This document shows positions 61,119 to 64,000 of a stretch of 64,000 bases of DNA, one piece after another; the stretch's first letter is position 1, and every line of letters starts with the position of its first letter. A model generated the notes under the pieces. That model ran no database searches and was not told the DNA's origin. It saw only the letters and a program-made list of their open reading frames with translations. Source of the DNA: an uncultured Hungatella sp. Its GTDB lineage: Bacteria; Bacillota; Clostridia; Lachnospirales; Lachnospiraceae. The DNA lies in contig CAJUEJ010000013.1 of assembly GCA_910585435.1 (NCBI GenBank), positions 1-64,000 on the forward strand, written 5' to 3'. A program made the translations under genes and the position numbers.

Positions 61119-61895
61119 ATGAAGGTAGTATTGCTGGCGGGAGGCCTTGGAACCAGAATCAGTGAGGAAAGCCATTTGAAACCCAAGCCTATGATTGAGA
61201 TCGGCGGAAGGCCTATTTTGTGGCATATTATGAAATATTATTCGGAGTTTGGATTTCATGAGTTCGTCATCTGCCTGGGGTATAAACAGTACGTTGTGAA
61301 GGAATTTTTTGCAGATTATTTTCTCCACATGTCCGATGTGACCTTTAATCTGGCCAACAATGAGATGGAGGTCCACAATAATTACTCCGAGCCGTGGAAG
61401 GTAACCCTGGTGGATACAGGGCTTTATACCCTGACCGGGGGACGGATCAAACGGATTCAGCAGTATATCGGCGACAATCCCTTTATGATGACCTATGGGG
61501 ACGGGGTCTGCGACGTGGACTTGAAAGCATTGCTGGAATTCCATAAAAGCCACGGGAAGATTGCCACTATGACTACAGTAAATATTGCCCAGATGAAAGG
61601 GATCCTGGATATTCTCCCTGACAATACGGTGAAATCCTTCAGGGAAAAAGGGGAGAGGGATGGAAGTCTGATAAACGGCGGGTTTATGGTGCTGAATCCT
61701 GCGATCTTCGATTATCTTGAAGGAGATAATGTGGCGTTTGAGAAGGAGCCTATGGAGAGGCTTGTCAGGGAAGGACAGCTGATGAGCTTCCATCACGACG
61801 GGTTCTGGCAGTGCATGGATACCCAGAGGGAGATGAAGAAGCTGGAAGAACTGTGGCAGAGCGGGAAGGCGCCCTGGAAGATATGGAAGGATTAG
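61119..61895 (+). CDS. rfbF: Glucose-1-phosphate cytidylyltransferase
   Basis: 258 residues. It makes CDP-glucose from CTP and glucose-1-phosphate. Diagnostic sequence: MKVVLLAGGLGTRISEESHL, KPKPMIEIGGRPILWHIMKY, FVICLGYKQYVVKEFF, FMMTYGDGVCDVD and NGGFMVLNPAIFDY. AGGAGGAG precedes ATG 61119. It starts the CDP-dideoxyhexose pathway continued by the next two genes. Confidence 0.95.
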   Translation: MKVVLLAGGLGTRISEESHLKPKPMIEIGGRPILWHIMKYYSEFGFHEFVICLGYKQYVVKEFFADYFLHMSDVTFNLANNEMEVHNNYSEPWKVTLVDTGLYTLTGGRIKRIQQYIGDNPFMMTYGDGVCDVDLKALLEFHKSHGKIATMTTVNIAQMKGILDILPDNTVKSFREKGERDGSLINGGFMVLNPAIFDYLEGDNVAFEKEPMERLVREGQLMSFHHDGFWQCMDTQREMKKLEELWQSGKAPWKIWKD

Positions 61896-61954
61896 AGGCC
61901 GGGGGATGGCTGCAGTCAGGTAAAAAGACAGGATAGGGAGCAGGGAGACAGAGA

Positions 61955-63040
61955 ATGAGCAGTTGGATTGAGGAGACATACAGAGAGCTGAGAGAATTCT
62001 ATGAAGGAAAACGGGTGCTGGTTACAGGGCATACAGGGTTTAAGGGGAGCTGGCTTTGCCGGATGCTGGAGCTTTTGGGGGCCAGGGTCAGCGGTTATGG
62101 GCTGGAGAGTCCCACGGACCCAAGCCTGTTTGATGTGGCCGGGATCGGGGATACTATGGACAGCCATACAGGGGATGTCAGGGATCTGGGGCATATGCAG
62201 GAAGTATTTGAACGTGTGAAGCCGGAGGTGGTGTTTCATCTGGCGGCCCAGCCTATTGTGAGGGATTCTTATAAGGATCCTGTTTATACGTATGAGACCA
62301 ACGTGATGGGGACAGTCCATGTGCTGGAGTGTGTCAGGCAGACCGGATCCGTAAAGTCCTTTCTCAATGTGACTACGGACAAGGTGTACGAGAATAAGGA
62401 GTGGGAGTATGGTTACCGGGAGTGTGATCCCTTAGACGGGTATGATCCTTACTCCAACAGTAAGTCCTGCTCCGAGCTGGTGACTCACAGCTACACCAAG
62501 TCTTTTTTCGGAGACGGGCGGTGCAGGATTTCCACTTCCAGGGCAGGCAATGTAATCGGCGGCGGGGACTTTGCCAATGATCGGATCATCCCGGACTGTG
62601 TCAGGGCAGCGGGGGCTCACAAGGAGATTGTGGTGAGGAATCCCTATTCGACCAGACCGTATCAGCATGTGATGGAGCCTTTGCTGGTGTATATGGTGAT
62701 AGCCATGAAGCAGTGGAAGGATCCCGGATACCAGGGGTATTATAATGTGGGGCCGGATGACAGAAGCTGTGTAACCACAGGACAGCTGGTGGACTTATTC
62801 TGCCAGGCATGGGGAGAAGATGCCCGGTGGGTGGATCGCCATGACGGCGGGCCCCATGAGGCCAATTTCCTGAAGCTGGACTGTTCAAAGATAAAATCGG
62901 TCTTCGGATGGCATCCCATGATGGGAGTCAGCCAGGCCGTGGAGAAGACGGTGGCATGGACGAAAGCCTATCTGGAGGGAGAGGATATGCTGCAGGTCAT
63001 GGACAGACAGATAGGTGAGTTTTTTGGCAGACAGCAGTGA
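61955..63040 (+). CDS. rfbG: CDP-glucose 4,6-dehydratase
   Basis: 361 residues of the short-chain dehydrogenase/reductase fold. NAD motif VLVTGHTGFKGSWLCRML, FHLAAQPIVRDSYKDP, catalytic Thr and Tyr-x3-Lys in NVTTDKVYENKEW and DPYSNSKSCSELV, and SRAGNVIGGGDFANDRIIPD. It converts CDP-glucose to CDP-4-keto-6-deoxyglucose. Followed immediately by a tandem-repeat array. Confidence 0.95.
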   Translation: MSSWIEETYRELREFYEGKRVLVTGHTGFKGSWLCRMLELLGARVSGYGLESPTDPSLFDVAGIGDTMDSHTGDVRDLGHMQEVFERVKPEVVFHLAAQPIVRDSYKDPVYTYETNVMGTVHVLECVRQTGSVKSFLNVTTDKVYENKEWEYGYRECDPLDGYDPYSNSKSCSELVTHSYTKSFFGDGRCRISTSRAGNVIGGGDFANDRIIPDCVRAAGAHKEIVVRNPYSTRPYQHVMEPLLVYMVIAMKQWKDPGYQGYYNVGPDDRSCVTTGQLVDLFCQAWGEDARWVDRHDGGPHEANFLKLDCSKIKSVFGWHPMMGVSQAVEKTVAWTKAYLEGEDMLQVMDRQIGEFFGRQQ

Positions 63041-63058
63041 CAGAGGGCCGTCTGAGGG

Positions 63059-63263
63059 AGACATGGCTGCTGCTGCAAAGACGCGGCTGTCGTAGAGACA
63101 GGGCTGCCATTGCAGAGACACGGCTGTTGTAGAGACACGGCTGTCGTAGAGACAGGGCTGCCGTAGAGACAGGGCTGCCGTTGCAGAGACACGGCTGCTG
63201 TTGAAGAGACGCGGCTGTCGTAGAGACACGGCTGCCGTTGCAGAGACACAGCTGCTGTGAAAG
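63059..63263 (+). repeat. Eleven-unit 17/20-bp tandem repeat between rfbG and rfbH
   Basis: Units begin AGAC and contain GGCTG. Five are 17 bases (type AGACACGGCTGTCGTAG) and six are 20 bases (type AGACAGGGCTGCCGTTGCAG). The array starts 18 bases after the rfbG stop and ends 43 bases before the rfbH start. It contains no stop in several minus-strand frames, producing spurious reading frames there. Confidence 0.92.
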
Positions 63264-63306
63264 AATTATGGAACGGATGCCGTATTTATAGAAAGGAAAC
63301 GACAAT

Positions 63307-64000
63307 ATGTTTGAGAATCAATCAGAGGAACAGGCAAGACAGCAGATTTTACAGTTGGTGGAGGAGTACTGTGACCGTTTTCACAGCAGGAAGCCGTACA
63401 GGGAGGGAGACAGGATTCCCTATGCGTCCAGAGTGTATGACCGGCAGGAGATGAGGAACCTGGTGGACAGCTCCCTGGAATTCTGGCTGACCTCAGGGCG
63501 CTATACCGATGAATTTGAGAAAAAACTGGCAGAGTACCTGCAGGTAAAATACTGTGCATTGGTAAACTCCGGTTCGTCTGCCAATCTTTTAGCATTTATG
63601 ACTCTTACGTCTCCTCTTCTAAAGGAGAGGCAGATAAAAAGAGGGGATGAGATCATCACGGTGGCAGCCGGATTTCCCACTACGGTGACGCCTATGATTC
63701 AGTACGGGGCGGTGCCGGTGTTTGTGGATGTGACGATTCCCCAGTACAACATAGATACGGACAGGCTGGAGGACGCATATTCTGAGAGGACAAAAGCAGT
63801 TATGCTTGCCCATACCCTGGGCAACCCCTTTGACCTGGCGGCAGTGAAAAGCTTCTGCGACAGGCATAATCTGTGGCTTATAGAGGATAACTGCGATGCC
63901 CTGGGGACAAAGTACACCATTGACGGAACGGAAAAATTTTCAGGGACCATCGGAGATATAGGCACCTCCAGCTTCTATCCGCCTCACCATATGACTATGG
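63307..64000 (+). CDS. rfbH: CDP-4-dehydro-6-deoxyglucose 3-dehydrase (E1), 3' end outside window
   Basis: The frame opens at ATG 63307 (AAAGGA ahead) and is still open at the window end after about 231 residues; the full protein is usually near 430-440. Motifs: ARQQILQLVEEYC, LTSGRYTDEFEKKLAEYL, CALVNSGSSANLLAF, TVAAGFPTTVTPMIQ, LIEDNCDALGTKY and SSFYPPHHMTM, where the PLP lysine of aminotransferases is replaced by His, the hallmark of E1. It removes the C3 hydroxyl with a reductase partner, leading to CDP-3,6-dideoxyhexoses. Confidence 0.94.
   Translation, partial: MFENQSEEQARQQILQLVEEYCDRFHSRKPYREGDRIPYASRVYDRQEMRNLVDSSLEFWLTSGRYTDEFEKKLAEYLQVKYCALVNSGSSANLLAFMTLTSPLLKERQIKRGDEIITVAAGFPTTVTPMIQYGAVPVFVDVTIPQYNIDTDRLEDAYSERTKAVMLAHTLGNPFDLAAVKSFCDRHNLWLIEDNCDALGTKYTIDGTEKFSGTIGDIGTSSFYPPHHMTM

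Noticed and set aside
61101..61979. 292-codon minus-strand frame opposite rfbF
   Set aside because: rfbF is unmistakable on the plus strand; the antisense frame has no recognisable motif or ribosome site.
63059..63263. CRISPR array
   Set aside because: Units are contiguous 17/20-bp repeats without unique spacers, and no cas genes are present.
62885..63305. Three overlapping minus-strand frames rich in Leu, Cys and Ser
   Set aside because: They arise from the tandem repeat, which lacks stops in several frames; no start context supports translation.

Overview
This window looks like chromosomal DNA of a Lachnospiraceae-type gut Firmicute (Clostridium cluster XIVa; an Enterocloster/Lachnoclostridium-like genome is a guess). 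Supporting signs are strong AGGAGG ribosome sites, a type III glutamine synthetase, class II aldolase, LuxS, a DUF3783 protein, a clostridial Wadjet-like SMC operon and the wreck of a Tn1549-type conjugative element. No rRNA, tRNA or CRISPR array was seen.

Layout. 1-1161: decayed end of a Tn916/Tn1549-family element (dnaC-like tail running into a headless xis, then an integrase cut after about 143 residues and fused to a winged-helix segment). 1235-4700: a tyrosine phosphatase gene followed by three NAD(P)-dehydrogenase-type genes. 4782-12920: a DUF3783 gene with an internal tandem repeat, then a JetA/JetB/JetC-like SMC operon, a zinc-ribbon membrane protein and a TPM-domain protein; no JetD nuclease is visible. 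13043-18408: hybrid histidine kinase, feoB and feoA (minus strand) separated by a small membrane-protein gene on the other strand. 18469-29449: housekeeping genes (sfsA, thrC, fba, glnN, luxS, a P-type ATPase, a fumarylacetoacetase-like enzyme, an AraC regulator) and a 35-codon gene that appears to be previously unannotated.

29865-64000 is dominated by surface-glycan genes. They include a cytidylyltransferase-aminotransferase fusion, many glycosyltransferases, LicD, an L,D-transpeptidase with choline-binding-like repeats, two Wzx-type flippases, a Wzm/Wzt ABC exporter with a very large multi-domain glycosyltransferase, a GDP-D-glycero-D-manno-heptose pathway (hddC, hddA, gmhB, gmhA), two GT-C-like membrane proteins, and a CDP-3,6-dideoxyhexose pathway (rfbF, rfbG, rfbH; rfbH runs off the window). 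Together they could build and export one or more glycans carrying heptose, a dideoxysugar and perhaps a phospho-amino substituent.

The least explained structure is a dispersed family of composite hairpins (6706-6850, 32753-32962, 32997-33210, 53487-53648, partial at 52706-52748). Each has its own long self-complementary arms. All share a tail motif, and three share a core hairpin with an AAAAGAC loop. Arms that differ between copies but pair within each copy are what a conserved nucleic-acid structure, or a mechanism that copies flanks in inverted orientation, would produce.
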